64,000 nt of DNA from RGIG1918 sp964570895 (GCA_964570895.1 CAZMZD010000002.1:62001-126000); one strand, 5' to 3'. Shown: positions 17,449 to 26,011, counted from the stretch's first letter. The notes: generated by a model from the letters alone, not told the origin. Translations and numbers: made by a program.

Positions 17449-17712
17449 ATGGATAAAGAGCAAAAAAAATTTATTTCTGGAACATTCTTTTTCCTTTTGG
17501 GCTGCGCTTTTGTGAGTGTTATCCCTATTATTTTCAAGTGGCTTGATTGGTATTATTTCTTGCCCGTTGCTCAATATAAAAATCTTGCGATTTTATTTGC
17601 TTTAATCGGGCTCTACACTTATCTTACAAGCAACACCAACTTTCAAAAACAAGTTTTTGTGTGTTTATTGGGAATTTTTATCACGCTTTTTTGTCAACTT
17701 TTTTATTTATAA
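17449..17712 (+). CDS. Small integral membrane protein, 87 aa
   Basis: Unrecognised. Three hydrophobic segments are visible (about 9-30, 41-57 and 68-86), with a charged N-terminus MDKEQKK, so it should sit in the inner membrane. The region before the ATG has only a weak ribosome site (AGTGAA). It ends just ahead of the rpsU promoter. Nothing in sequence or context shows a function. Confidence 0.55.
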   Translation: MDKEQKKFISGTFFFLLGCAFVSVIPIIFKWLDWYYFLPVAQYKNLAILFALIGLYTYLTSNTNFQKQVFVCLLGIFITLFCQLFYL

Positions 17713-17733
17713 TTCCCAAAACCTCTACATGTA

Positions 17734-17762
17734 TTGATTTTTCGTATTGTGCATGCTATAAA
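17734..17762 (+). promoter_or_regulatory. Extended -10 promoter of rpsU
   Basis: TTGATT (17734-17739), exactly 17 bp, then TATAAA (17757-17762) preceded by TGC, i.e. an extended -10. Predicted start near 17769, giving a leader of about 35 nt with a strong GGGAGGTG ribosome site at 17791-17798. Confidence 0.65.
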
Positions 17763-17804
17763 AACAATATAGTTAGATTAAAATTGCCCAGGGAGGTGAA
17801 AAAA

Positions 17805-17978
17805 ATGCCAGAAGTTAGAGTTCGTGAAAATGAAAGTATTGAAAGCGCTCTTAAACGTTTCAAGAAAAAAATCCAAAAGGCAGGAATTTTATCAGAAATT
17901 AAACGTAGAGAAACTTACGAAAAACCTTCAGTAAAAAGAAAACGCAAATCTGAAGCAGCTAGAAAAAGAAAAGTTTAG
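17805..17978 (+). CDS. rpsU: 30S ribosomal protein S21
   Basis: 57-aa basic small-subunit protein. Reads MPEVRVRENESIESALKRF, the invariant S21 start, followed by KKKIQKAGILSEIKRRE and a Lys/Arg-rich tail. ATG 17805 with a strong GGAGGTG ribosome site 7 nt upstream; the frame is open further upstream but without similarity. Own promoter and terminator-like hairpin, so probably mainly monocistronic. Confidence 0.95.
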   Translation: MPEVRVRENESIESALKRFKKKIQKAGILSEIKRRETYEKPSVKRKRKSEAARKRKV

Positions 17979-17987
17979 TTTTTAAAT

Positions 17988-18012
17988 AAGAGGGGTTTAA
18001 GCCCCTCTTTAA
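17988..18012 (+). terminator. Hairpin after rpsU
   Basis: Inverted repeat AAGAGGGG (17988-17995) / CCCCTCTT (18002-18009), 6-nt loop, followed by only a short T run. Likely terminates or attenuates transcription between rpsU and yajQ; read-through is plausible because the U-tract is weak. Confidence 0.6.
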
Positions 18013-18025
18013 CTATGGAGGATAT

Positions 18026-18526
18026 ATGGCAAAAGATTGTAGTTTTGATGTTGTATCTGAATTTGATAGGCAAGAATTATTAAACGCGGTTGACCAAGTT
18101 AAAAGAGAATTAACCAGCAGATTTGACCTTAAAAACACAAATTCAACAATTGACCTTGAAGGCGATAAGCAAATTACCATCACAACTTCAGACGATATGA
18201 AGTTGAGAAATATTATTGATATTCTGCAAAGCAAAATGGTTAAACGTGGGCTTAGCATTAAAATTTTAGACCCAAAACCTGTTGAAAGCGCGCTCGGCGG
18301 AAATGTTCGTCAAGTTTTTGAACTTAAAAAAGGTTTAACTCAAGAACTTGCAAAAAAAGTTGTTGCAATAATTAAAGAGTCAAAAGAAAAAGTGCAATCT
18401 TCAATCCAAGGTGACAGTGTTCGCGTTTCAGGCAAAGATAAAGATGTGCTCCAAGGAATAATCAAACTTTTAAGAGAAAAAGAAGATGTTTTGAACATTC
18501 CTTTGCAATTCACAAATTATAGATAG
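18026..18526 (+). CDS. yajQ: YajQ family nucleotide-binding protein
   Basis: 166 aa, full length for the family. Starts with the conserved KDCSFDVVSEFDRQEL and has the two-domain repeat with SRFDLKNT near 32-39 and VFELKKGL near 98-105. YajQ relatives bind nucleotides, and a Xanthomonas member binds cyclic di-GMP and acts with a transcription factor; whether that applies here is unknown. Ribosome site GGAGGAT before ATG 18026. Followed by nadK after 2 bp, probably the same transcript. Confidence 0.9.
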   Translation: MAKDCSFDVVSEFDRQELLNAVDQVKRELTSRFDLKNTNSTIDLEGDKQITITTSDDMKLRNIIDILQSKMVKRGLSIKILDPKPVESALGGNVRQVFELKKGLTQELAKKVVAIIKESKEKVQSSIQGDSVRVSGKDKDVLQGIIKLLREKEDVLNIPLQFTNYR

Positions 18527-18528
18527 TT

Positions 18529-19347
18529 ATGAGTATTAATTTAGAAAAAACTTTGGTGGTTTATAATTCCGAAATTGATGGCGCAAAAGATTTTGCGTTT
18601 TCAGTTGCTGAAAAATTGCAAAATTCATCTCTTGTTTCAATATCAGAAATTAATAAAGCTCAAAAGCCAACTCTTGTGGTTGTTATAGGCGGAGATGGCA
18701 GTTATTTAAGGTGTGCCAGAGAATTTTCAGCAGACGAAGTGCCAATTTTTGGCTTTAACATGGGGCATTTAGGTTTTCTTGTTCAAGCAAAGCCGGATGA
18801 ACTTTCTGCTGCCGCAAATCAAATTACGGAAGGCAAGTATAAAATCGAAAACAGAATGATGTTAGAAACCGTAATTGACGGTAAACACTATCTTGCACTT
18901 AATGATTTTGTTATTAAAGGCAAAACTTTCTCAAGAACTTCTGTTTATGAGCTTTACATAAACGACAATTTTGTTTCAAGATATCTTGCAGATGGGCTTA
19001 TAATCAGCACTCCGACCGGTTCAACCGCCTACACATTATCTGCCGGTGGTCCTGTAATTAGTCCTGATTTACCATTAATTGCGATAGTCCCGATTTGCCC
19101 GCACACACTAAACGCTCGCCCAATTGTGGTTGGCGCGGATGAAAAAATAAAAATTAAATGTGTTGATTGCGCGTCAGTTGAATATAAACTCACTGCTGAC
19201 GGGCAAGAAGAGGTTATGGCAAATTCTGAAATTGAAATTTCAAGAAGCAAAACCAATGCAAAAATTTTACTGCTTTCAGAAAGTGAAAATAATTTCTACA
19301 CAATTTTAAGAGAAAAATTTGGCTGGGGAGTTGCGCCAAAAAAATGA
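18529..19347 (+). CDS. nadK: NAD kinase
   Basis: Phosphorylates NAD to NADP, the only route to NADP. 272 aa. GGDGSYLR near 45-52 is the kinase GGDG motif with the catalytic Asp; NMGHLGFL near 74-81; LNDFVI near 120-125; and STPTGSTAYTLSAGGP near 160-175. Start ATG 18529. Its stop codon overlaps the recN start in an ATGA, the classic nadK-recN arrangement. Confidence 0.95.
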   Translation: MSINLEKTLVVYNSEIDGAKDFAFSVAEKLQNSSLVSISEINKAQKPTLVVVIGGDGSYLRCAREFSADEVPIFGFNMGHLGFLVQAKPDELSAAANQITEGKYKIENRMMLETVIDGKHYLALNDFVIKGKTFSRTSVYELYINDNFVSRYLADGLIISTPTGSTAYTLSAGGPVISPDLPLIAIVPICPHTLNARPIVVGADEKIKIKCVDCASVEYKLTADGQEEVMANSEIEISRSKTNAKILLLSESENNFYTILREKFGWGVAPKK

Positions 19348-20990
19348 TAAGTTCAATTTTTATCAAAAATTTTATTTTAATTGACGAATTAAATATTGAA
19401 TTTAGTTCAGGCTTTAATGCGATTTGCGGTGAAACCGGCGCAGGCAAAAGTATTATCCTACGTGCAATTGCAGCTGCTCTTGGAGAAAAAGCAACAAAAG
19501 ATGTTATAAGATTTGGCGCAGATAAAAGTATAATTGAAGTCACTTTTTCAAACATAGGCAAACTTCAAATCGAAGAAGGTGAAGAAGTTGAAATATATGA
19601 AGATGAAGTTGTAATTTCAAGGGAAATTTTGCAAAGCTCCAGCAAATTCAGAGTAAACGGGGTTTTGGTGAATGCAGATTATGTTAAAAACCTTGCGCAA
19701 AAATTAATTGACATCCATTCTCAACATCAAACTTACGCTTTTTTGCAGAAAAAATACCACATAAATTTTTTAGACGATTATATTGCAAACAATTCACAAG
19801 AATATAAAACAAAACTTGAAGATTTCACTTCTTCATTTTTAGAATACAAAAAAATCACTGAAAAAATTTCATCGATTGAGTCTGAAAATGCTGAAAACAT
19901 CAGAAAAATCGAGTTTTTAAAATTTGAAATAGATGAAATTGAACGTCTTGAACTTGGCGAGAGCGAAGAAGAAGAGCTAAATTCTGAACTCGAAGTTTTA
20001 TCGAACATTCAAAGCCTTAAAGAAGCGAGTTACGGTGCATATTACGCCTTGAACGGTGATGATAATTCAATAATATCTGCGCTTTATAAAATCCAAGATT
20101 TAATTTCACAAATTACATCAAAAGATAAATCCGAGCTTGAATTTGCAGATAATTTTTATTCAGGCAAAGAATATTTAAAAACTTGCGCAGATGAGCTTTC
20201 ATACTATTCTGAAACCCTTAAAGACGATCCGCAAAGGCTGGATGAAATAAATGAAAGATTGTCTGAAATTGAAAAATTAAAAAGAAAATATGGCGCAGAT
20301 TTGCACTTAGCCCTTGTTAATTTTAAAAGCGAGCTTGAAACCTTAGAGGGCGTCACGTATGAACTTTCAGAGCTTCGTGCACGTGCGGAATTCTTGGATG
20401 ATAAAACTCAAGAATTGTCTTCATATTTATCTGAAAAAAGAACGCTTTGGGCGGAAAATTTATCTGAGCAAATTGTTGAAAACTTAAGAAATTTAGAATT
20501 GTTGCATGCGGAATTTAAAATTGCAGTAAACCCTTGCGCAATGAATAAAAACGGCGTAGATGATGTTGAATTTTTAATGAGCGCAAATGCAAATGTGCCA
20601 CTTTCTCCAATTCAAAAAACAGCTTCCGGCGGTGAATTGTCAAGAATTATGCTCGCAATTAAAACAGTGTTCTCAACTGCTTGCAATCTTCAAACAATGG
20701 TTTTTGATGAAATTGATACAGGAATTTCAGGGAAAACTTCGCAAGCTGTTGCAGGCGTAATTGAAAAGCTTTCAGATTGTGTTCAAATTCTATCAATCAC
20801 CCATCAGCCGATTATAGCTTCTAGGGCAAATTATATTTATTGGGTTGAGAAAACTCAAAACTCTGATGGTGCTTGTGTTTCAGTTAATAAGACTTCAAAA
20901 GAAAATTCTGAAAAACTCCTTGCGCAAATGGCGTCCGGAATTGTGACGCAGACTTCAATAGATTTTGCAAAAGATTTGCTGAATAATTAA
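19344..20990 (+). CDS. recN: DNA repair protein RecN
   Basis: SMC-like ATPase of double-strand break repair. 548 aa: N-terminal ATP-binding half with Walker A GETGAGKS near 30-37, IDIHSQHQTYAFL near 127-139, a coiled-coil middle (about 150-390) rich in Glu/Leu, then the ABC signature SGGELSRI near 430-437 and Walker B VFDEIDTGISG near 453-463. Overlaps nadK by 4 bp. Stop codon lies in a 13-bp motif repeated in the short region before ftsY. Confidence 0.94.
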   Translation: MISSIFIKNFILIDELNIEFSSGFNAICGETGAGKSIILRAIAAALGEKATKDVIRFGADKSIIEVTFSNIGKLQIEEGEEVEIYEDEVVISREILQSSSKFRVNGVLVNADYVKNLAQKLIDIHSQHQTYAFLQKKYHINFLDDYIANNSQEYKTKLEDFTSSFLEYKKITEKISSIESENAENIRKIEFLKFEIDEIERLELGESEEEELNSELEVLSNIQSLKEASYGAYYALNGDDNSIISALYKIQDLISQITSKDKSELEFADNFYSGKEYLKTCADELSYYSETLKDDPQRLDEINERLSEIEKLKRKYGADLHLALVNFKSELETLEGVTYELSELRARAEFLDDKTQELSSYLSEKRTLWAENLSEQIVENLRNLELLHAEFKIAVNPCAMNKNGVDDVEFLMSANANVPLSPIQKTASGGELSRIMLAIKTVFSTACNLQTMVFDEIDTGISGKTSQAVAGVIEKLSDCVQILSITHQPIIASRANYIYWVEKTQNSDGACVSVNKTSKENSEKLLAQMASGIVTQTSIDFAKDLLNN

Positions 20991-21062
20991 GCGCGCAATA
21001 ATAATTAATAATCGCCCTAAAATAAATAATTAAGCGCCCGATAACAAAACAATAATTAAGCG
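20982..21062. repeat. Three direct copies of AATAATTAAGCG(C) between recN and ftsY
   Basis: Copies at 20982-20994, 21025-21037 and 21051-21062. The first contains the recN stop codon and the third contains the complement of the ftsY stop, so the whole convergent gap is made of this unit with AT-rich filler. Looks like slippage or local duplication of gene ends. Confidence 0.7.
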
Positions 21063-21976
21063 AAAATTTTTTCAATAAATTCTTTAGAGTCGAAATCTTT
21101 TATATCGTCTATTTTTTCGCCGACTCCGATTAATTTTGTGGGGATGTGAAAATCGTGTGCAATTGCAAAAATTATTCCGCCACGAGCAGAGCCGTCAAGT
21201 TTTGTGACGGCACAACATGTTACATCAACCGCTTCTGTAAACACTTTTGCTTGAGAAAGCCCGTTTTGACCAAGGTTAGCGTCAAGCACCAAAATGTTTT
21301 CTTGAGTGCAATCGGGCGCAAGTTTCGCTATCACGGATTTATTTTTCTTTAATTCTTCAATCAAATTAAATTTATTTTGAAGCCTTCCTGCTGTGTCAAT
21401 TAAAACGACACTATAGCCTTCTCTTTGCGCTTTTTCGAGCCCTTCATAAATAACGGCAGAAGAGTCAATCCTATCTTTTCTTACGATATCAACACCTGCT
21501 CTTTGTGCCCAAATATCAAGCTGTTCCTCCGCAGCTGCTCTAAACGTATCGCCTGCAACAATTAAAACTTTTTTGCCTTCTTGTTTTAATTTATTTGCAA
21601 GTTTTCCAATGAGTGTGGTTTTCCCTGCGCCGTTAATTCCAACCACAAAATAAACATTCAGCTTGCTTTCATCATATTTCAAGCGCCCTTCGGTGCTACC
21701 ATTCAAAGTGTTTTCAAATTCGCTTTTTAAGAAATTTACTAATTTTGAAGAAGTGATTTTGTTTTTTCTTATTTTTTCAACAATATCAACTGCAAGCTCC
21801 ACCCCGATATCGGCCCTTATAAGGTTGGATTCGATGTCTTCAAGCTCAAACTCGTCAAAGGGTTTATCTTGGTTTAAAAAATTGCTAAAACCGGATAAAA
21901 TGGCATTACCCGTGTTTTTAAAAATATTTGTTTTTTGAGTATTTTCTTCGTTATTTTTTTTGAAAAAATTAAACAT
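21056..21976 (-). CDS. ftsY: Signal recognition particle receptor FtsY
   Basis: SRP-family GTPase that receives ribosome-nascent chain complexes at the membrane for Sec-dependent insertion. 306 aa from ATG 21976 (MFNFFKKNNEEN), a typical FtsY start; the frame extends 11 codons further into nusB. G1 GINGAGKTTLIGKLA near 103-117, GDTFRAAAEEQL near 132-143, DTAGRLQN near 190-197, TKLDGSARGG near 248-257. The acidic A domain is short. The ATG overlaps the nusB stop by 8 bp, so the genes are translationally coupled. Confidence 0.95.
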   Translation of the reverse strand: MFNFFKKNNEENTQKTNIFKNTGNAILSGFSNFLNQDKPFDEFELEDIESNLIRADIGVELAVDIVEKIRKNKITSSKLVNFLKSEFENTLNGSTEGRLKYDESKLNVYFVVGINGAGKTTLIGKLANKLKQEGKKVLIVAGDTFRAAAEEQLDIWAQRAGVDIVRKDRIDSSAVIYEGLEKAQREGYSVVLIDTAGRLQNKFNLIEELKKNKSVIAKLAPDCTQENILVLDANLGQNGLSQAKVFTEAVDVTCCAVTKLDGSARGGIIFAIAHDFHIPTKLIGVGEKIDDIKDFDSKEFIEKIFA

Positions 21977-22625
21977 GCTGCATTCCGACAATTTTTGCCA
22001 AAATTCCATTTATAAATGATGAAGAGTCATCTGTTGAATATTTTTTAGCAAGTTCAAGAGCTTCGTCTATAACCACTTTGTGTGGCGCGTCTTTGATAAA
22101 TAAAAGTTCTGTAATTGCAATTCTTAATATGTTTTTGTCGATTTTGAAAATTCTGTCAAATTCCCAACCGATTGCATATTTTTTAATTAAATCGTCAATC
22201 GCTTCCGAGTTAACTTTATATCTGTGAGCGATTTTTAAAATATATTCTTTGACATCTTCTTTTGAGCTGAGTGTTGCAATTTCCGCAATTTCCAAAGCGC
22301 TTGTTGTTTTTTCAATCGCAGATAAAATGGTGTCAATTCTTGTTTGCATAACATCTGTCATTTCAAATTTAACAGGAATATTTTTTGCGTCGATTGGTCT
22401 TTCAAGGTTATCCGGATGATTTTTTTCGTATGTTTCTAAATAATCTTTAATATCTAAAAACTCGCTTGTCACGATTGAAAGTTCTTCTGTTGCGTTGTCC
22501 ACAAGGGTTCTGACTGATTTTAGGACAACTTCTTCAAAATCTTCATTTGTGTAATCTTTAATTTGTTTGTCTAATTGAGAAAGCAATATAAGAGCCAATT
22601 CTCTTGCTGCACGTCTTGCCTGCAT
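21969..22625 (-). CDS. nusB: Transcription antitermination factor NusB, enlarged form
   Basis: RNA-binding all-helical factor in rRNA antitermination. 218 aa, against about 140 in E. coli: the N-terminal ARRAARELALILL and C-terminal DKNILRIAITELLFI...VVIDEALELAKKYS...FINGILAKI blocks are standard, but about 70 residues are inserted between them (roughly 25-105). Cyanobacterial NusB proteins are similarly long, which fits the proposed placement. ATG 22625 with AAGGA upstream. Confidence 0.92.
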   Translation of the reverse strand: MQARRAARELALILLSQLDKQIKDYTNEDFEEVVLKSVRTLVDNATEELSIVTSEFLDIKDYLETYEKNHPDNLERPIDAKNIPVKFEMTDVMQTRIDTILSAIEKTTSALEIAEIATLSSKEDVKEYILKIAHRYKVNSEAIDDLIKKYAIGWEFDRIFKIDKNILRIAITELLFIKDAPHKVVIDEALELAKKYSTDDSSSFINGILAKIVGMQHV

Positions 22626-22675
22626 TTTAATTCCTTTTTTGTCTACAAAAATATTATATGCTAAAAATAATTTTA

Positions 22676-22684
22676 TGGCATAAT
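22676..22684 (+). promoter_or_regulatory. Extended -10, possible leaderless promoter for the 22691 gene
   Basis: TGGCATAAT, i.e. TG-n-CATAAT, ending 6 nt before ATG 22691; no good -35 and no Shine-Dalgarno sequence. Divergent nusB has a separate TATAAT on the other strand (22658-22653). Confidence 0.4.
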
Positions 22685-22690
22685 AAGAAT

Positions 22691-23827
22691 ATGAAAAAAG
22701 ATGAAAAAAGAATTAAAGTTGCATTTCCTCACATGGGAAATATTTATGTAGCTTGGGCTTCTGCCCTTAGAATGATTGGTGTAGAGCCTTTTATCCCGCC
22801 ATACACAAGCAAAAAAACACTCTCTCTTGGCGCAAAAAATTCGCCGGAAGCAATTTGCCTTCCATACAAATTAATTCTCGGCAATTTTATTGAAGCAATT
22901 GAAGGCGGAGCGGACTATGTTGCAATGATTACGTCCCCTGGGTGTTGCAGGCTTGGCGAATACGGTAAAAGTATAAACAATGCCTTGAAGGACTTAGGGC
23001 TTGGAAGTAAATACATCGAACTTGCTTTATACGATGGGCTTAAGGGTATGTATAATTTCTTGAAAATTTTGCACCCTTCAAAAAACCCTATTCCGAAAAT
23101 CAAAGCTATTTATATGGCGATTAGAAAAGTGTTTGCAATGGATGAACTTGCAGATTTTCTTTCATATCACAGGGCGCGCGAAGTGCATTTTGGCGATAGC
23201 GAAAGGGCGTTTAAAAGAGGGCGCAGGTTAATTACGGACGCAAGAACCATTAAAGAATTGAAAAAAGCTCTAAAACAAGCTCTAAGGTATATTAGCGCCG
23301 TTGAAATTGATAAAACAAGAGATGTGCTTCATGTTGATTTAACAGGTGAAATTTATATGGTGCTTGATGAGTTTTCTAATCAAAATATTGAAAGAGAGCT
23401 CGGGCGTATGGGTGTTCAAACAAGAAGAAGCCTTACTGTTAGCGGTTTTTTGAAAGATGCAATTATTCCTAAAATGTTTAAAAAAGGCGAAACGCATCTT
23501 CAAAGAGCATACAGGCTTGCAAAACCATATCTTATGAGAGATATCGGGGGCGACTCTTTAGAATGCGTGAGCGATGTTTTATTTGCGCAAGAAAAAGGAA
23601 AGGATGGCATAATCCATATTTCGCCGTTCACTTGCATGCCTGAAATTATGTCGCAAAACATTTTCCCTAAAATGAGAGAAGATGTCGATATTCCTATCCT
23701 TGCTCTTATTATGGATGAACAAACAGGAAAAGCCGGCTATATCACAAGAATTGAGGCATTTGTTGATTTAATGCGCCGCAAAAAAATGAAAAGAGCGATG
23801 AGGGAAGCACAAGCTCAAGCTAAATAA
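22691..23827 (+). CDS. 2-hydroxyacyl-CoA dehydratase / CoA-enzyme activase-like protein (DUF2229-type)
   Basis: 378 aa. The N-terminal IKVAFPHMGNIYVAWASAL, the PEAICLPYKLILGNF segment (Cys near 60), SPGCCRLGEYG near 80-90 and C-terminal ISPFTCMPEIMSQNI near 310-324 match the D-component/DUF2229 group, whose cysteines bind a [4Fe-4S] cluster. Relatives include 2-hydroxyglutaryl-CoA dehydratase subunits and large activase fusions; this one stands alone, without the ASKHA ATPase activator beside it. The natural substrate is unknown. The ATG at 22691 is preferred over an in-frame codon 33 bp upstream because of the predicted promoter. Confidence 0.75.
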   Translation: MKKDEKRIKVAFPHMGNIYVAWASALRMIGVEPFIPPYTSKKTLSLGAKNSPEAICLPYKLILGNFIEAIEGGADYVAMITSPGCCRLGEYGKSINNALKDLGLGSKYIELALYDGLKGMYNFLKILHPSKNPIPKIKAIYMAIRKVFAMDELADFLSYHRAREVHFGDSERAFKRGRRLITDARTIKELKKALKQALRYISAVEIDKTRDVLHVDLTGEIYMVLDEFSNQNIERELGRMGVQTRRSLTVSGFLKDAIIPKMFKKGETHLQRAYRLAKPYLMRDIGGDSLECVSDVLFAQEKGKDGIIHISPFTCMPEIMSQNIFPKMREDVDIPILALIMDEQTGKAGYITRIEAFVDLMRRKKMKRAMREAQAQAK

Positions 23828-23871
23828 ACAAGCTAAAAGCTAAAATCGCAACGCAATATAAGTATTAAAAA

Positions 23872-23893
23872 AGGGGCTGTTTGCCCCTATTTT
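23872..23893. terminator. Bidirectional intrinsic terminator
   Basis: AGGGGC (23872-23877), TGTTT loop, GCCCCT (23883-23888) followed by ATTTTT on the plus strand; on the minus strand the same stem is followed by TTTTTT. It can stop transcription from both the 22691 gene and the convergent 52-aa gene. Confidence 0.8.
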
Positions 23894-23921
23894 TAAGGTT
23901 GTTTGTTTAATGTTTTAATTC

Positions 23922-24080
23922 TTACATTAAACCTAACATTTTTTTGTACCAACTGAAAGTTTCAAGTTCTAAACCGTTAAAAGTAGTTTTTAAACATTGC
24001 TTTTTGAGGTAATTTTGAAATTCATCGTTGAATTTGGATTTAACGGGTTTAACTTTGATTTTTTCTGCTAAAGTCGACAT
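23922..24080 (-). CDS. Small conserved-looking protein, 52 aa
   Basis: Unrecognised but well supported as a gene: ATG at 24080 has a near-perfect GGAGG ribosome site 5 nt upstream, the reading frame ends just before a bidirectional terminator, and a TATAAT lies upstream at 24137-24132. The product is basic at the N-terminus (STLAEKIKVKPVKSKF) and hydrophobic/aromatic at the C-terminus (ETFSWYKKMLGLM), with a single Cys. No membrane segment. Long leader of perhaps 45 nt. Role unknown. Confidence 0.65.
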   Translation of the reverse strand: MSTLAEKIKVKPVKSKFNDEFQNYLKKQCLKTTFNGLELETFSWYKKMLGLM

Positions 24081-24187
24081 TTTTGCCTCCAATTCGCTTT
24101 TCCTTCACCTAAGGAGTTTAACCATCGTATGATTATAATATCATAACTACTGATAATATAAAACCCCAAAAGGATAATTTTTTACCA

Positions 24188-24213
24188 AAATTTACGCTTT
24201 TTTGTGTAAATTT
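24188..24213. other. Hairpin downstream of corA
   Basis: AAATTTAC / GTAAATTT with a 10-nt loop. It may be the end of the corA transcript, but the T-run after the stem on the minus strand is poor. The rest of 24081-24258 is AT-rich with no other gene seen. Confidence 0.3.
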
Positions 24214-24258
24214 TTGTAACAATTTTCCTTCCTACTATTGCTTACGAAGTAAAAACGA

Positions 24259-25212
24259 TTAAAACATTCCTTTTTTTGCAAAAACGACCGTGAGGAATGA
24301 AGCCGAAATCAGCGAAATCAGCATAACGGTAATGAAACCGAGCGGTCCTTCTGCAAATGGAACTTGAACATTCATACCCCAAAAACTTGCAAACATTGTT
24401 GGAATTGCAAGAATAATTGTCATAGATGTTAAGAATTTCATGCGAACGTTAAGATTGTTTGAGATAATTGAAGCAAATGCGTCCATCATATTTTCTAAGA
24501 TGTTTCTGTGCATTTCAACCATCTCAAGCGCCTGTTTGTTTTCAATAATCACATCTTCCAATAAGTCAAAATCATCTTCTGTAAATTTCAACAAACCTGC
24601 AACTTGGCCGGAACGGGCAAGACGCATGATTTTTTGAAGCACCATGTAGTTATCTCGAAGCGCAGTTGTAAAATAAACCAAAGATTTTTGCACTTCGAAA
24701 AGTTTGAATAACGCTTTGTTTTTCATCGTTTTTCTAAGGTCTTCTTCAATAGAATCTGTTTGTTTATTGATGTAATCTAAATATCTTAAATACATTCTTG
24801 TTGCTCTGAATAGGATTTGCAACATGAAGCATGTTTTGTTTTCAGTGTTGAAATATTTTGAAGTTTCTTTGTTGAAACTTTGAATGACGGTGTTTTTGCT
24901 GGAGCAAACAGTTAGTATGCTAAGCGGTGTGAAAATTATGCCAAGCGGCAATGTGTCAAAAACGCCTTCGTCCTCCATAGTTGGCACGTTTGTGATGACA
25001 AGCAAATGTCCATCCTCAAATTCGATACGAGAACGTTCGTCTAAGTCGAGAGAGTTTCTCAAAAAGCTTTCGTCTAAATCGAGCACAAGAGAAACTTGTT
25101 GAATTTCATCATAAGTCGGGTTAATTAAATTAAACCAAGAACCGCTCAGGGCTTCGTTTATATTTAATTCAACCAATTCTTCATTACTTGCCGTTTTTGA
25201 AATTTCTATCAT
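24259..25212 (-). CDS. corA: CorA-family magnesium/divalent cation channel
   Basis: Pentameric inner-membrane Mg2+ channel. 317 aa: a large N-terminal cytoplasmic domain with long helices (about 1-250), then two C-terminal membrane segments separated by the diagnostic GMN motif (FWGMNVQVPF near 280-289). Ends with the short positively charged KKGMF tail. No good ribosome site; a promoter ends 7 nt before ATG 25212. Single-gene unit. Confidence 0.93.
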   Translation of the reverse strand: MIEISKTASNEELVELNINEALSGSWFNLINPTYDEIQQVSLVLDLDESFLRNSLDLDERSRIEFEDGHLLVITNVPTMEDEGVFDTLPLGIIFTPLSILTVCSSKNTVIQSFNKETSKYFNTENKTCFMLQILFRATRMYLRYLDYINKQTDSIEEDLRKTMKNKALFKLFEVQKSLVYFTTALRDNYMVLQKIMRLARSGQVAGLLKFTEDDFDLLEDVIIENKQALEMVEMHRNILENMMDAFASIISNNLNVRMKFLTSMTIILAIPTMFASFWGMNVQVPFAEGPLGFITVMLISLISASFLTVVFAKKGMF

Positions 25213-25219
25213 AGTTTTA

Positions 25220-25248
25220 ATTAAACTATTAATTTCATATTTTTACAA
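25220..25248 (-). promoter_or_regulatory. Predicted leaderless promoter of corA
   Basis: Minus strand TTGTAA (25248-25243), 17-bp spacer, TTTAAT (25225-25220), then 7 nt to the ATG. The -10 is a weak match. Confidence 0.35.
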
Positions 25249-25275
25249 GCATGAATTTTTTAAATTTAAAACGGA

Positions 25276-25500
25276 TTATTTAATAATGCCGTAACCTAAA
25301 AGGAGCGTTGTTAAAATAAAAATCCCGCCAACGATGTATGTAACTTTATTTAAGCCATCTTCAGCGCTTTTTTGAGAAGTAAAAATTTGGCTGATAGAGC
25401 CGATTGATGCAATTCCGTCACCTTTTGGAGAGTGCAATAAAACTAGAATTATTAAAAGTATTCCTGAAATTATTTGTACGCCAAAAACGAAATTTACCAC
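25276..25500 (-). CDS. secG: Preprotein translocase subunit SecG
   Basis: 74-aa auxiliary subunit of the SecYEG channel, with two membrane segments (about 4-22 and 52-72) joined by a Gly/Ser loop containing HSPKGDGIASIGS and the conserved FTSQKSAEDGLNKVT. Starts with GTG at 25500, with GAGGT 6 nt upstream. It follows flgC in the same direction after a 68-bp gap with no obvious terminator. Confidence 0.93.
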   Translation of the reverse strand: MVNFVFGVQIISGILLIILVLLHSPKGDGIASIGSISQIFTSQKSAEDGLNKVTYIVGGIFILTTLLLGYGIIK

Positions 25501-25568
25501 TTTTTACCTCACTTATTTTATGTTTTTAAACTAACACAAAAAAATATTTGAGGCAAATTAAACTGCAA

Positions 25569-26000
25569 TTAGCTGCCAATTTCAAGCGCTCTTTGTGCCA
25601 TAGTTTTTGCCATGCTCATAACGCTAATGCTTGCTTCGTACGCTCTTTGCGCCATTTTGGCGTCTGCAATATCAACAAGCGGGTCAACGTTAGACATTTT
25701 GACAAATCCGTCTTCATCTGCATCTGGGTGCCCCGGCATATAAACTTTATCTTGAGGAGTCGGGTCTTGAACGGTGCCTGTGAAGCTTACGCCGCCAACA
25801 ACAGAATTATCCCCCGGAATTGATGTATTTGTGTTTAAAAATGTTGAAAAAGGATTGTCTTCTTCTGCTTTTAGCACGGAGATTTTACGAACATAATTTG
25901 GTGTATCAAGGTTGGCTATGTTTTTTGCGCTTATTTCAATTCTTCTGCCGTGCGCATTTAAACCTTGAAGCCCTATTTGCATTGAATTCATTACGCCCAT
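25569..26000 (-). CDS. flgC: Flagellar basal-body rod protein FlgC
   Basis: Proximal rod component exported by the flagellar type III apparatus. 143 aa, normal length. N-terminal rod motif GLNAHGRRIEISAKNIANLDT near 14-34 (ANLDTP being the family hallmark) and C-terminal VDIADAKMAQRAYEASIS...MAQRALEI coiled helix. Perfect AAGGAG before ATG 26000. Directly after flgB. Confidence 0.95.
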   Translation of the reverse strand: MGVMNSMQIGLQGLNAHGRRIEISAKNIANLDTPNYVRKISVLKAEEDNPFSTFLNTNTSIPGDNSVVGGVSFTGTVQDPTPQDKVYMPGHPDADEDGFVKMSNVDPLVDIADAKMAQRAYEASISVMSMAKTMAQRALEIGS

Positions 26001-26011
26001 TATTTATCTCC

